Assembly (NCBI GenBank): GCA_030407005.1
Contig: JAUDYN010000003.1
Coordinates: 992,001 to 1,056,000, forward strand
DNA length: 64,000 bases
Direction of reading: 5' to 3'
Source of the DNA: Desarmillaria ectypa
Taxonomy: Eukaryota; Basidiomycota; Agaricomycetes; Agaricales; Physalacriaceae
The notes beneath the pieces are model-generated. The model worked only from the letters and a program-made list of their open reading frames with translations. It ran no database searches and had not been told where the DNA came from. Made by a program: the position numbers and the translations under genes. The first letter of the stretch is position 1, and each line of letters opens with the position of its first letter. Of the stretch, positions 1 to 11,522 are shown piece after piece.

Positions 1-1224
1 CGCGACGAGCTTGACTTCATCGATCTTGTCCAGGGAAATATTTGCGTACAAGACGATCTCTTTCCCAGGATCGACAGGATCGGTTAAGGCAGCGCCGTCT
101 GGACCGTATATCTTCCGCATGATTAATATTGATACTATTAAGAGTAAGTCGGCTTACAACGGAGAACCCTCCACCAGGGAATGTGAACCATGGATAGCCG
201 AGCATTTTCATTTTGCGAGCGCCTGCTTCGGTGACGACGTGGCAGCAAACTAACCCGAATAGGCCACCTTCCATGGACACAAGTTGACTCATCCGGCTGG
301 AAGCTTCACCACTGACGATGTAGGGCGATCCGCCGGTCAGAGGTGGAAATGCAGGCCACCATCCTCCCACGAAGATTTGCGGGTATTGAGAGTAGAAATG
401 CGTCTTCAACCACGGCTGGAAAATGTACTGAGCAACTTGTCGGAAAAAAAAAAGGAGGAGACCATGCGGCAAACCTGGATGTGCTCCCAGCAATTCAAAG
501 ATCCTAATCTTCCATACGGGGTCTGGACTACATTGTAGATAGACTGGGCTATCGCAATAGATTGTCAGCGGGTTCTATCGTCCCAAGATAACAAAATTTA
601 CCGCTTCCATCTCCGAAAATGGTTTTCTCATAATGAGTGGGCTGCATATGAAAACAGTTATGGCATTGGCCTGATAGTAGATAGCAGAGTAGCTACACAA
701 ACCTTGATCTTGCGCCTGTGGTTCGCGATATTCCCGTCGGATGTAATAGTGACTTGGGCGATGTAAAGAGAGCTCCCGTCGCGCTCAGAAAACCCGAGGA
801 CTATGTTAACATCAGCCTCTTTAACGGCCTCCCGGATTCTGTCCATTTCTGGGGAGTGAAGAGGCATCGAGTTTGCTTGATATTCCTTGAGGACACTTTG
901 AGCGTCAACAAAGTTGTTAGCCCATGGTGTCCAGGGATATCCTTTGGAACGTCGATTAAAACTTCGTCTCTGAGGACAAGCCCAGGAAAATTACTTACCA
1001 GGGATAAATACTTCTGGGAAACCAATAATTTTGGCTCCTTCAGCAGCCGCTTCGTGAATGATTCGGATCGTCTTTTCGACCCCACCTTGGAGGTCAAGCC
1101 ATACGCTGTTGTCAATGAGCACGGACAAGACTTAGTGAAGACGAAGGGCGTACGGTTCAGCCTGAACAGCAGCGATCTTGAAGGTCTGTGTGTTGGAGTG
1201 GGAAGGATTGAGTGAGATAGGCAT
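1..1224 (-). CDS. Nitrilase / cyanide hydratase-like enzyme, 3' end cut by window edge
   Basis: Carbon-nitrogen hydrolase that would hydrate or hydrolyse a nitrile or cyanide in the cytosol. Start chosen at 1224 (MPISLNPS, then KIAAVQAEP). Spliced by hand the three catalytic residues appear in order: Glu near residue 55 in FPEVFIPG, Lys near 137 in HRRKIKPTH, and Cys near 172 in [10 protein letters not shown], followed by [11 protein letters not shown]. At least five short introns are needed, including one just after FPEVFIPG and one right after CWEHIQ that contains a run of nine T on the coding strand. The reading at the window edge ([11 protein letters not shown], then KIDEVKLV) is the usual C-terminal nitrilase strand, so only the tail is missing. 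The family is certain; whether the substrate is cyanide or an organic nitrile cannot be told from the visible part. Divergent from the SEC39-like gene across 383 bp. Confidence 0.85.
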
Positions 1225-1607
1225 CTTGGAACTGAAGATATGACTTTCCTTCCGAGTCTGCGTCTTATATAAATTTCTTTGATGAGTTGGCGGCAGCGTA
1301 TCTTAGCCGATTGGATAATTTAGCTAAACTTTACCGCAGTTGCCTGTGAATACAGATTCCATATCGCGACTGGTTCCACAAAGACCAAGCGGAAGCCGAG
1401 ATTTCGGATATCATTGAGTCGTATCGGCCACAAGATATATTATAGAACAGAAGAGAACCAGAGTGAACCCTTCAGCCGTAAGATGTTACACACAGGAGAT
1501 GAATGTTGAACATTGAATAGTAACCATTATTATCATAGAGTTTGTTAGAGCAGTGGCGGTGGATCACCACCTGGAAACCGCGTGTCGGCTGTCGGATCCG
1601 AACCAGT
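1225..1607. promoter_or_regulatory. Divergent promoter region, nitrilase / SEC39-like
   Basis: A 383 bp gap between two start codons on opposite strands. A TATA-like stretch (TATATAAA, 1266-1273) reads as TTTATATA toward the nitrilase and lies about 45 bp upstream of its ATG. A short ATG-stop reading frame at 1482 could precede the SEC39-like start if the transcript begins that far upstream. Nothing else stands out. Confidence 0.35.
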
Positions 1608-4600
1608 ATGGTTTCTTCCTCCTGCACGTCTTGGCTCGCTCTCCCAGACAGCGAGCTCACTGTCGACAACATCGGCGAATACCTCCGCTCCGTTCCAGAC
1701 GACCTCTGGGTCGCTGCTGCTTGCTATGACAGATTAGTCGACGACGTGTCAGTCCAGCAAGCCCTGCTTGACGTAGGCCTCGAAAGGACGAAACATGCAT
1801 TTCAGCGGGGCAAGGACGCCCTTTCCCATCTTTCTAGTCCCCAGTCATTCAAGTCATTGAACAAAACAGCTGTGTTGCTGGAGAAGAGCGACTCTTGCCG
1901 GCATGATCCTGCGGTAGCCTATTTTCATGACCTTCCCGGTGAAGCGCAATTATGTCGCCTTCATGGCCTGCTTCTTCGGCGCTTAGATAGACTGAATACT
2001 TTCATTGAAATGTGTAAGGTGGCTCCAGAAGAAAGTGGCGATGATGCAGACGACGAGATAACGGAATGGGAGGATGATCCCTGGGCCGACCAAACGACTG
2101 CGATGGTGTCCCATGACACGTCCAAATCCCTACAGTTCCCAGTTTCACTTTCCCACTTTATCAATCAAGAGTTGATTCACTCAGCATGTCAATTAGCACT
2201 CCACCAGTACTTCCGTTGCCTTCGTATTCTACTTCAGCGGCATGGTTCGGTTCTCTGGGTGCACCGATTCATTATATATGACAGTATCCCGGGCTTTGCA
2301 GATCCTCTCGAGTACCTCGAGTTTCTTCCTCGCGTCCAGTTCGGCGAGAACACGGAAGAAGAGGCACCGTGGAAGGACAAAGATATTGGGGACATGTTGT
2401 ATATTCCATTGTTCCAAGCAGCCACAACTTCCCTTGGAATTCTTGAAGAAATAGAGTCATCAGCGCACAGTCCTCAGACGTGCAACAATCTAATGACATT
2501 GGAGGAACTATCGGGTTGGTATAGCGATCGTGTCGACAAAATCATCTCGTCGACAGGAATGATCGATACAGCCCTAGCAGTGGTGCAACATGGTGCATCT
2601 CAGGGAGTACCAGGCCTTGATGAACTTGGTGAAGAACTGAGTCTGCTAACGCGTCTCGTTTACGACGCACCTACTGGTGATTCGCCCGATGACTGGACAT
2701 TGAGTAATTGGAAGAGTATGGATTCGCGGGCGGTCATTCGGGCGTATCTATCCCATTCGACTCCAGGGACCATTGCAGCAGATATGTTACATCTTGTCAT
2801 GCCGTATCTCTATGTCCTCGAGTCGCGAGCGGAACGGGCAGGAAATCCAAATTCACAGATCCACAAAGATCTTCTCTATGACTACATTCTCACCGCGTCA
2901 CTAGACATGGTTGCTGCCATCTTCGAGGGTTCCAAACCCACCATGACCACTTCCCAGAGGATTATTAAAGACGACGAGGACATGGCCCGTCTGGCACTCG
3001 CTTGTCTATATGGAAGCGTCGGTCTAGATGAATGGCCCACAATGAGCCGCATCTTCGAATGTTTACCGGCTTGGGATTTGTCGAAGTACGAAGATTTGGA
3101 CGGGGATGCTGCTGATACAACGATTGTGTCCCTGGGTGATTTTGTCACACCGACGATCGCTCGACCACGATGCACAGCATCAGATCTACTTATCTTCTTC
3201 AAGCCTTTACCATTGTCCTCACTTTCACGGGCCCTAGACGTTCTTGACGTCCATCTGGAGTCGGGAGAAATACTTTCTCGATGGAGTGTTGCAGCGCCGC
3301 TCAGATGGTTCCTTCAAAGCATGAATGATGTAGCTGAGCAGAGGGCATGGGCCAATAGAATGGCTCGCCGAGCAGGTGGTCTTGCAGATAAGCTCAATAC
3401 CCGGGAGGATTGGGAATGGCTTCTTGAGGATATGATCAAATTGTCCGGAAAGGGAAATAGTGACCTGCGAGGTGCTTTTGGCCTCTTATCGCAAGAAGAG
3501 GTCACTCGGATATTTTTCAATGGGCTTCTAATTTCTGGCAGTACGTATATTTCACTCCTTATCCATACTTGTAAGTTTATAATTAGCCAGAATTCGACAT
3601 TGCCAAGGCACTGTTACAATCCAACCGTAACATTTCGGTGCTTGATGCAACAACTATTGAAGATGTATGTCTAACATGCGTTCGGGAGTTTTACGATAAC
3701 GCCAGCTCGGGCAGCTATAAAGTTGGTGATATGAAACTTGCTTATGAATGGTAAGCTTCAATGTACATTTTCCATGACGGTGCTCATGCATGTTTTTTTG
3801 CCAGTCTGGATGTCCCCCACACGTCGGACCGAATCAGAAAAGAAAAGGAGTTCATCGAAGCAACATCCCGGCTGTCATCATTCAATGTGATGTCCCGGCC
3901 TGGGATTCCCATCTCTCCCATCGAGATCCGACTTACGAAAGACCGCTTATCTCTTGTGTCCCGAGTCCTTTCTACCAACGCTGATGCATACAAGCATACA
4001 GAGGTCATTTTGGAATTGGTACACATGCTCGGATTCCGGGGGGACGTTACGGCAGAAGTTAAGACATTGGCCATGCTAGCAGATACCGCGTTGCAGAACG
4101 AGGATTTTACGCGTGCATATCAGACTAGCGAACGCATGGTCAACACCGTCCTCGCATTACGGTCCTCTAATGCAGACGCATCCAAGGTACAGGAAGCCAG
4201 CGAGGTGTGCTGGGTTGCATGCTTTCAATTGGGTCGGCAAGCAGAGTTTGATGACGTCGGGAAAAAGCTGTCGCTTTTGGGCCGTTCGCTGGAGCTTTGT
4301 CCTCCAGAACAACTTCATGACGTGCTTACTGCTTGGCGACGACTGGAAAGGGAGGATATAGAGCTGCGGGAAACCCGCCTTTCCCAACGTCAGCGTGCCG
4401 GCGGTGCAGCTGTGCCTAGAAAACGTGCCGCAACCGCCGACCACCACGAATTTTCTCTCCGATCGCGGCTTGCAGATTTCCACATGCCCTCTCCTCCCTT
4501 GCTGAGCACGCCAGATGCGGCAGCCTTGGCAAGCAGGACCTTCAAAACTGTGGCGGCAAGCTTTCCGTTCAGAGGCAGACCTCGTTCTCATCTTGATGAT

Positions 4601-4717
4601 GAGACCTCCCGAAGCGGGAGTCGGCCCAGGGATGGAGATGACGTCTCTTCACAGGCTACAAGGGTCTTTTCAAAAGGAATCGGATGGCTTCTAGGAGCCG
4701 ATGAAGAGGATTTATGA
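1608..4717 (+). CDS. SEC39: SEC39-like subunit of the Dsl1/NRZ ER tethering complex
   Basis: Peripheral ER protein that in known fungi works with Dsl1 and Tip20 to tether Golgi-derived COPI vesicles to the ER. Three exons: 1608-3540, 3591-3750 and 3805-4717, with GT-AG introns, giving about 1000 residues, the usual size for the family. Supporting motifs are a helical N-terminal half with the acidic block ITEWEDDPWAD, and the highly conserved C-terminal Sec39 block reading REFYDNASSGSY, then MKLAYECLDVP across the second intron, then FIEATSRLSSFNV and PISPIEIRLTKDRL. The C-terminus ends in a basic stretch followed by KGIGWLLGADEEDL, as in related proteins. The start at 1608 (MVSSSCTSW) is chosen because LALPDSELTVDNI follows directly; an in-frame ATG at 1542 gives a tryptophan/arginine-rich extension that looks non-native. 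An extra upstream exon is not excluded. Confidence 0.82.
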
Positions 4718-5084
4718 TCTATGTATTGCATGTTTAACTACTCAAAACAAGAGAGTTGTGATAACTACAAGGAAATCCGGCCGAAAGAAGCTGTATATAT
4801 GAGAGACTGATGAAAAAGGAATGACAGGATGATTTTGACAACAAGGCGAAATCAAGAGAATTATGTAGTGGAGATATGAAATAAGTCCCGGTCATGAGAG
4901 AGAAAAAGAGTGTATTACAACAACAGTATAAGGCATAGTTAAATCATAATTAACGAAACGAAGACAACCAGTCTCAGAAAGTAGGCTGAAATAGATGATA
5001 AAATATCTTTAAGATTCCACCAAGTGGCAAACGAATGGAGGTGTTGTACAAATTGTAGGTGCGACACGCTACGAAGTCGAAAAG
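4718..5084. other. Convergent intergenic region
   Basis: 367 bp between two stop codons, AT-rich and purine-rich on the + strand with many short A runs. It holds the 3' UTRs of both neighbours. No open reading frame or repeat of note. Confidence 0.6.
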
Positions 5085-7506
5085 TTAAATAGCACTCCCA
5101 AAACGTGAAGTACCTGTCCCAGTCCGAGCTCTAGGTCTATTGACGACGCTGATGCTTCTGGATTCTCCATCGGTGGGGTCCGACTCATTGGCACGTCCGC
5201 GACTGCCCCGCCCACAAGAAGAGCAATACCCTTCGTTACTATCACTGGTGCGAAGCGATTCGACTTTCTCTTTCAAGTCTCTAATCTGCCCTTCAAGCTC
5301 CCATACGTGCCGTTGCCAAGTCTTCTTCGCAGACATAACCTGATCCTGTAAAGCACGGATGACAGCCGACTGGTCATCGCCCTCATTTACGACAACAGAT
5401 TTATCACTCGACCGAGAAAAGGATACAGGAGTGGTTGGTGACACGACCGTGCTGGGGGTGGCAGAGCTAGGTGTGTCGACGTCTGGGGACGTTAACGAGC
5501 TGTTTGGTATCAAGTGATCACCGAACTGGGCGCTGAACATGGTGGATATGGGTCTGAGCTTCAGTGCAGGAAACTCGGTGACATTAGCAGGGGCACTCTG
5601 TGGCATCAAATCGTTAGGAACACCGAGCCTTTCAGGGAAGTGAGGGCCTGCTGCCGATGATGGCGTTGGACGACCGATAGCTGCTGAAGATGACGTTTTA
5701 ATGGATAACGGGAGATGAGTGCGCTTGGTGCTGTACCAGGTTTTCATAGGGTCGTCACCTGTGAGGCTGGGCGAGAGCGTTGGCACAGGAATGCGGTGTA
5801 CGGGAGCTTTGACAGACTTCTGGGTTGATTGTTGGGCATTGAAAGCGGCATATCCATCAGATAGGGAAGGCACAGGTGGGGGTGGTGATTCTTTGCCGCC
5901 ATTGAAAAGTCTCATGAAACCGCTCTTCTTGTGCTTCAAGCCCTTTCCTCCTGGAGAAAAGCCAGCAGAATTTGTGGAGTGTAGAACAACGGCCGGTTCT
6001 GAATCGTGACGTTCAACTTTAACGGGAGTTCCATTGACTATGTTGTTGAAGGCCTGTTTGGCTCGAGCACCAGCGCTGATGGACCGTGCTCGTGCCCTAG
6101 AAGCGACGCCGCTAGTTGGGCTGTTACCGTTAATGTTCTCATTCGTTGGAAAATGAAATGCAGGGTCCGTCGAACTAGCAGTGGAAGCAGCAGCCTGTGC
6201 TATAATTGTTCGTGATCTCTGCGCTCTGGCCTCCTCCAAAGAAATTAATCCAAAAGCGGCTCCCCTATCGGTCCATCCTGGGAGATTGGAAGGATCACTT
6301 GGGAGAGAGATGTCAGCGGGACGTATCGTTGTAACAGGAGAGGAGGATTCTTTTCCTTGAATGGAGCGAGGACTATGAGGGACTGGAGGGACTGGCATTT
6401 CCGACTGAGGTGTCTCTGGGCGAGAGAAAACCTTTCCATACTGAGCCTCTGTCACTGTCGCATATGAATTGCTGCGCGGGACAGCAGGAAAGGCGAGATG
6501 AGGCAGAACATCCGACGTGTCGTATGATTGTTCTGATGCCGACCTAGCATGATTAGGATTAGAATAAGGATGTGGGTCATCTTCGGTTGAAGAATACGAG
6601 GGTCTAGATGAGTTGGAGCGAACGCGAGATGAGTTCGTATCAAGTGGACCAACGTCATGTATTGATGAAATATAAGATTCTGGAGGGGAACGCGAAGACG
6701 TTGGTAAAAGGAGTGGCGATTGTGCAAGAGAGGGTGAGTGAGATCGCACGCGCGAAATGGAGAAAGGGGCCCGCGACCCACTTTGCGGTGAAGCCAAGGA
6801 AGTAGAAGAGGCACTGGAGTGAGTGAGAACACTAATAATCCTACAATTAGAAAATAATGGATAAAACCTTGGCAAGGGCTCACTGAAGGGATCCTCGGGA
6901 GTAGGATGTTTGGGACGACACCAACTCTAACGAGTTTTTGCCATGAGATCGCCTGGACTCGAAACTCGTTTTCCTTGTATTGAGAGGCTGAACGGGAGTA
7001 AAGCTATTCTTCGGTTGGTCCCGAGATATATCCGACTCTGTCTCGTCCTCCATCACCGGTTTCTCATCCGATTCCCATGGCGCCCTGGAATGAAAGCGCA
7101 TCTTTGGACCAAGAAGGCTCATGCGAGGCATAGGCTCATCATCTTCGTCAATTTCGTCGTAATGGTTCTGATCTTCATCGTTATATACAGAGGAAGAGGC
7201 AAAGGATGAGCGTGGGTCCTCATCGAGGTCAAGCATGCTGACTGCGAGTTCGTTGAGGCGATTCCGCTCTCTGCCTGACCTGGGCGACGAGTGGAATAAT
7301 GGCTGCGATACCAGACTGCTTGTGTCGGCCTCTCTATCAGCTGGTTGAGGAGAGAAAAAAGGGTGGCTGTATATTGAAGGCGTGTCTGAAAACTCGGATA
7401 GAGAAGGAACGCGAGAATGAAGATCAGCGCGAGTTGCGCGTTGGTCGAGGAGATGGCGAAGGTGGTCGTCATGAGGGTCGGGAGGGGAATTCATCGACCG
7501 CAACAT
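5085..7506 (-). CDS. Ser/Pro-rich protein with C-terminal coiled coil, function unknown
   Basis: Two exons, 7506-6884 and 6840-5085, joined by a 43-nt GT-AG intron that keeps the frame (CTTCA|G), giving roughly 790 residues. The start at 7506 has a good context (GCCACCATG) and opens MLRSMNSPPDPHDD. Most of the chain is low-complexity and Ser/Pro/Thr-rich, with an acidic patch (EIDEDDEPMPRMS) in the first third and PPPPVP-type proline motifs that could bind SH3 or WW domains. A short coiled coil near the C-terminus (VIRALQDQVMSAKKTW onward) is followed by CSSCGRGSRGRA. The layout resembles fungal polarity or septum scaffold proteins, but I recognise no named domain and assign no function. Confidence 0.7.
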
Positions 7507-7744
7507 GGTGGCAGGAGGCAGAGACACCAACAGGCCAATTCGCAAGTCTATGTCTGATCTTCCGTCAACATATGCATACAACAAAGAATGTACTTTGTCC
7601 TTACGGAACGGACTTCCCCTTTTGGGCTCCGTAGCTCCCTCCACATAACGGCGCTTGACAGGATCTTTCAAAATCAAAACGCATAGCGGCCGACGACGTA
7701 AATCAATAAAATTTTCATTCATCACGTCTAATTTTTGCGAGGTT

Positions 7745-10696
7745 TCACAGAACGCTAATAAAGGTGTTGCCGCAGAAAAGGCAACGATGCACTGCTTCCA
7801 GCAGTTCTTCCGCAACCCAACCTCTAGCCGCTCTTGGCAACCAGTCCCCGATGGCTGGAACACTAGAAGACGACGGCGGAAGAAACGCCTTTCGGGTGCA
7901 GCCAATGCATGTGCGAAGATACGGTGTTGACAATATAAAAGTCGTGATGGAACATCGGGCTGTATTCACATCTCGTTAGCTTATAACTTGCCAGAGATGA
8001 TTCAGAACACTTACACCATGTATGGCCAGAAGGACAGCGAGCTATGGTAATATCCTCTAGAGGGATCTCGGCTTGACATGCTGGGCAACGCTCAACGAAT
8101 CCGTTTGATACCTGGTCTGGTAAAAGCGCTTTGATTCTCTCGGATATATCTTGTCCTTCCGATAACAGGTCTGGAGGACAACCAGGGAGGAGCGACTGCA
8201 CTACCATCCTCAACACGAAGGGAACATCATGTTCTAGAAAAAAGTGGACATCCGAACATGCGCCTTCATAAATGATTGCCTAGACGAACCTGTAAGGCAG
8301 TGCATAGCGGCTGCTAAATGGCGGATCATGGTACGCAGAACGCGATGCGAAATAGTGTTCAGTAGGGACTGTGCTGTATACCCTAGTTCTTCCTGTTTCA
8401 CGGCGTCATCTGACAATTTCTACCCTAGATTCAACCCATGGGTATGGAAAATAACGTGGCAGCGTACCCAAAGGTAATCAGAGACCGAAAGCCTCATCCT
8501 CAAGGCTACCAGAGTATCCCAGCCAAAAAGATGCTTCGTCAAACTTTTCCTGAAAGCGCGTCTCGTTTCTGGAAGTAGGGGACCGTTCCACGGAAAGACA
8601 GAAATGCCGGTAGAATAGTCAGGCAGCTCGACTGATAGGATTTTCACGATTTCGGTGTGCAAGCTTGATGCTTCATCCTTGCTTTGGGTATGAAAGAATA
8701 TTGGCCGGAGGCTATTCAAAGGCGACGTATCTGGGAGTTTTATGAGAAAATTGATATCATAGCGGAGGGAGATGTCCATACAGGCTTTGGCCGAGTTCAA
8801 TATGTGTTCTAGTGCTCGAAGGATATTGTTATGACCACTCTGGTCCCATATTTGAGCCACCATGAACATACTTTGATGCCTTGCATCATGTTTATAACTG
8901 AAGTCAGCTGTTCGTGATGCCCTGGAAGAAGTCGTCAATAGCTTCGACCATCCGACTCAAAGAAACCACGAACTCGTGAATCCATACTAAACTGCCCATG
9001 CTGTCATAAGGTGCCATGCCACTAATATGGTTATCATCCATGTCCTGGATGGTTTCACTTTCAGAGCGAACGAATATTGCTCGGACGGCATCTGAGAGTG
9101 CCTGGGTAGTGACCGAGGGACCGTTCCATGAAGGGTTATTTGTAACATCATGTATGATATGCATGGAGCCGTCAAAAAGAGTCAAAGCAACAGCGTCACG
9201 CCCAGACACGTATTGAATGCCTGATACGGGAAGGAAAGGCGATGATCCTACTGAAAGCCTGTAATGTTTGAACATAAGGGTCCGAGTACCATACCATGAA
9301 AAAGGTGTTGATGGACATGTGTTCAGAGACACTGTGCCCGGTTTACAGTGGACGAGTGCATACTAAGAGATAATCAGGGAAAGGTATGGATGAACCATGG
9401 GGCCGCACCATTTTTTCGGGAACTTCTATCCATTGTAAAGCCGTCACTCCTCGACCATCACGTTCACCAATGTTTGACTCTTCCTTGAAGAAAGAAAATT
9501 GAACATCATAGTTTTCACCGAAATCATCTGATGAGACTTCGAGCTCTCCAATAACTTTAACCAGACCGACAGTGCTGTCGGCTACGGCATATGCTATATG
9601 TGCCTCGCCTGTATCTCACTTGAGTGATATTCCATGCGCACATAAGAGTCTCACCTACATCGCGCAGGACCAACTAATGTCCAAGAAGAAAATGCCACAT
9701 TTGTAATCCATCCTTCCGCAACCGATATAGTACGTATGTGCTGGATATCGTATTCTTCATTATACCTACAAGATATTGAGTTACCATCAAATTACAATCC
9801 CGGTTCCCTTTACCTTATAAAAACCAGGGAACCTCCGCGACTTCCGCCGACAAGAAGTGACCCATTGATCATTGGCGTTGGCGACACTCCAAAGTTGGGC
9901 TGAGGAGACCACGATATACCTGTAAAATAGAATTATACTTGATAGACGCGTCGTTTAAGATGGACGCACTGATAATTTGGGCCTTGAGGACATTAGACAC
10001 GTCCGTCTCATCATCCGACGCGTATTCTTTCATTAGGAACGCCGTCACGTCGTGAGTCTGAATTGTAGTCAGCAGGTTTACTCTTATTTCTTATGAAAGC
10101 ACGTACTCTTGTCCATTCTCCTTTCAGGGCATTCTTGTTTGACACCCAAAGCGATAGATCCATGTTTGAACTTAGAGTTGCGAGTACACATCTGCCAATG
10201 GGTGAGCGTCCATCATTGAGCCATATGTAGGGCCATACCCCGCGTCAACAGTCACGCAGGTCGGTGAGATGGTCACCGCCAACAACGAAACATCTATTGA
10301 TCCTAAGGAGTTTGCGGCCCACTCTTCAAAGTATATGTCAGTTCGTGCTGTGTATAAAAGAAATGCAGAGCGCGCCTTGCGAATATTCGGGCCATCTCAA
10401 AGTAGCAGTTTTATCCAACTGAATCAGGGTCCGGAACCAGCCTACATGAGGTATACCTCCCGTTTCGCCAACTGACCTGAGAACCGACGTCGTATCGAAG
10501 TTGATTCCATGGTCTGGTGTCTAAGATTACCTATTAGGACATTATACGGCTGGTTGTCGCCACACACCATTATGTATACAGCTGACTTGGTGGCAATCAC
10601 GACTTGACCATCGGACGACCATTGCACGCAGTTCGAGGAGGGGTGTGATGTTGCTGTCGGCAGATTCAGGACCGTATGTACCGCATAGTGTGACAT
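7745..10696 (-). CDS. TFIIIC subunit with C-terminal zinc finger (TFIIIC90/Sfc9-like)
   Basis: Subunit of the Pol III factor TFIIIC, which binds tRNA-gene promoters and recruits TFIIIB. The N-terminus (start 10696, MSHYAVHTVLNLP, then NCVQWSSDGQVVIATKSAVY) is the propeller-like delta-subunit repeat; the C-terminus is the TFIIIC zinc finger, with CPACQAEIP, CPSGHTW, RCSITTF, RTCIGC and RCLFCGN. At least eight introns interrupt it. Joins worked out by hand: 8974 to 8897 (IHDYKHDARHQ), 8468 to 8419 (DYLWKLSDDAV), 8290 to 8233 (CLTEHDVPFVL) and 8015 to 7959 (GHTWSRCSIT); each restores a family-like sequence. The middle exons (about 9300-10200) were read only in part, so exact boundaries there are not claimed. 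Divergent from CGR1 across 216 bp. Confidence 0.82.
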
Positions 10697-10912
10697 TGTG
10701 AACGTCCAAATAGACAGTTGACCGGTAAATCAACGGGACATAGGGAATCCTAGATGCCTTTCTCCAGAGATGGCATTAGAAAAGATGAGAGCGGGACCAA
10801 GAAAAGTGGAAATTCCAAGTCAAGATCGGTCCGGTGTACCGCTTTCCCAGCAACAGGTGCAAACAATTTTCCCACTGCTACTCGGTCATTCTCTTCCTCT
10901 TTATTCTCTATC
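10697..10912. promoter_or_regulatory. Divergent promoter, TFIIIC subunit / CGR1
   Basis: 216 bp between the start codons of a Pol III factor and an rRNA-processing factor. A shared promoter for two genes of the translation supply line is plausible but is inference; no clear TATA box was seen. Confidence 0.4.
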
Positions 10913-11443
10913 ATGGATTCCCCGTCGACGCCTGAAGTTGGCCCCATTCCTTTGTGTGCTTCGTCAAATGGACGAGTTTCAGCTAAATCCTGGAAGCCTC
11001 TAAAGTCTGCTACAGTGTGCGTTCACCATTTACGAACCAAATATCTCGGATGTTGATGCTTGTCATCTTCAGGCGAAGCCTTGCGTCTACCGGACGGAAG
11101 TCCAAGAGTTGGGATAATCGCATGGAGAAAGCAAAGAAGGCTATGTCTATTAGGAAGCTGGAGAAAGAGTTGAAGGAAGAAAAGCAAGCCGAAATTACGC
11201 GGTACGCTGTGACACTCTTAAGCCAGAGACAATGTTCATTCCTCCTTACGCATAGTCGGAAGGAAATAACAACAGAGAGAAGAAAGGCAGCGGAAGAGAG
11301 ACGGCGATTGGAAGAAGAGAAGGCCAAGGTCAACACTTTCCCTCCAACCACCCACCCTTATATTAACAGATTTTTAGATGGGTGCCAGAAAAGCCGCTCG
11401 ACTACGGAGAAAAGCCGGCAGAAGCAAGAAGATTAACGGGTAA
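10913..11443 (+). CDS. CGR1: rRNA-processing protein Cgr1
   Basis: Small basic nucleolar coiled-coil protein needed for 60S subunit pre-rRNA processing in yeast. Four exons (10913-11016, 11073-11201, 11256-11328, 11378-11443) join in frame to about 124 residues, the usual size. The N-terminal part carries GRVSAKSWKPLKSATVRS, followed by KSWDNRMEKAKKA, an Arg/Lys/Glu-rich helix (KEEKQAEITRRKE, ERRKAAEERRRLEEEKAK) and a very basic tail ending RAGRSKKING. The last exon opens with an in-frame ATG, so a gene finder might mistake it for a separate ORF. It ends 79 bp from the VPS18 stop codon, tail to tail. Confidence 0.9.
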
Positions 11444-11522
11444 CCGTCGACTGAGCTTCCAGATCCTCTCTGTATGTAGTAGGATAATATCCGTGATGCT
11501 AAACGACAGTGCATAAATACAA

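Noticed and set aside
718..1215. 165-codon ORF on the + strand opposite the nitrilase gene
   Set aside because: It is the complement of the nitrilase exons and has no motif of its own; the minus strand gives clear catalytic blocks.
3784..4591. 96- and 144-codon minus-strand ORFs opposite the third SEC39 exon
   Set aside because: Shadow frames of a strongly conserved coding region.
11378..11443. Apparent tiny ORF starting MGARKAARL
   Set aside because: It is the last exon of CGR1; its first codon happens to be ATG.
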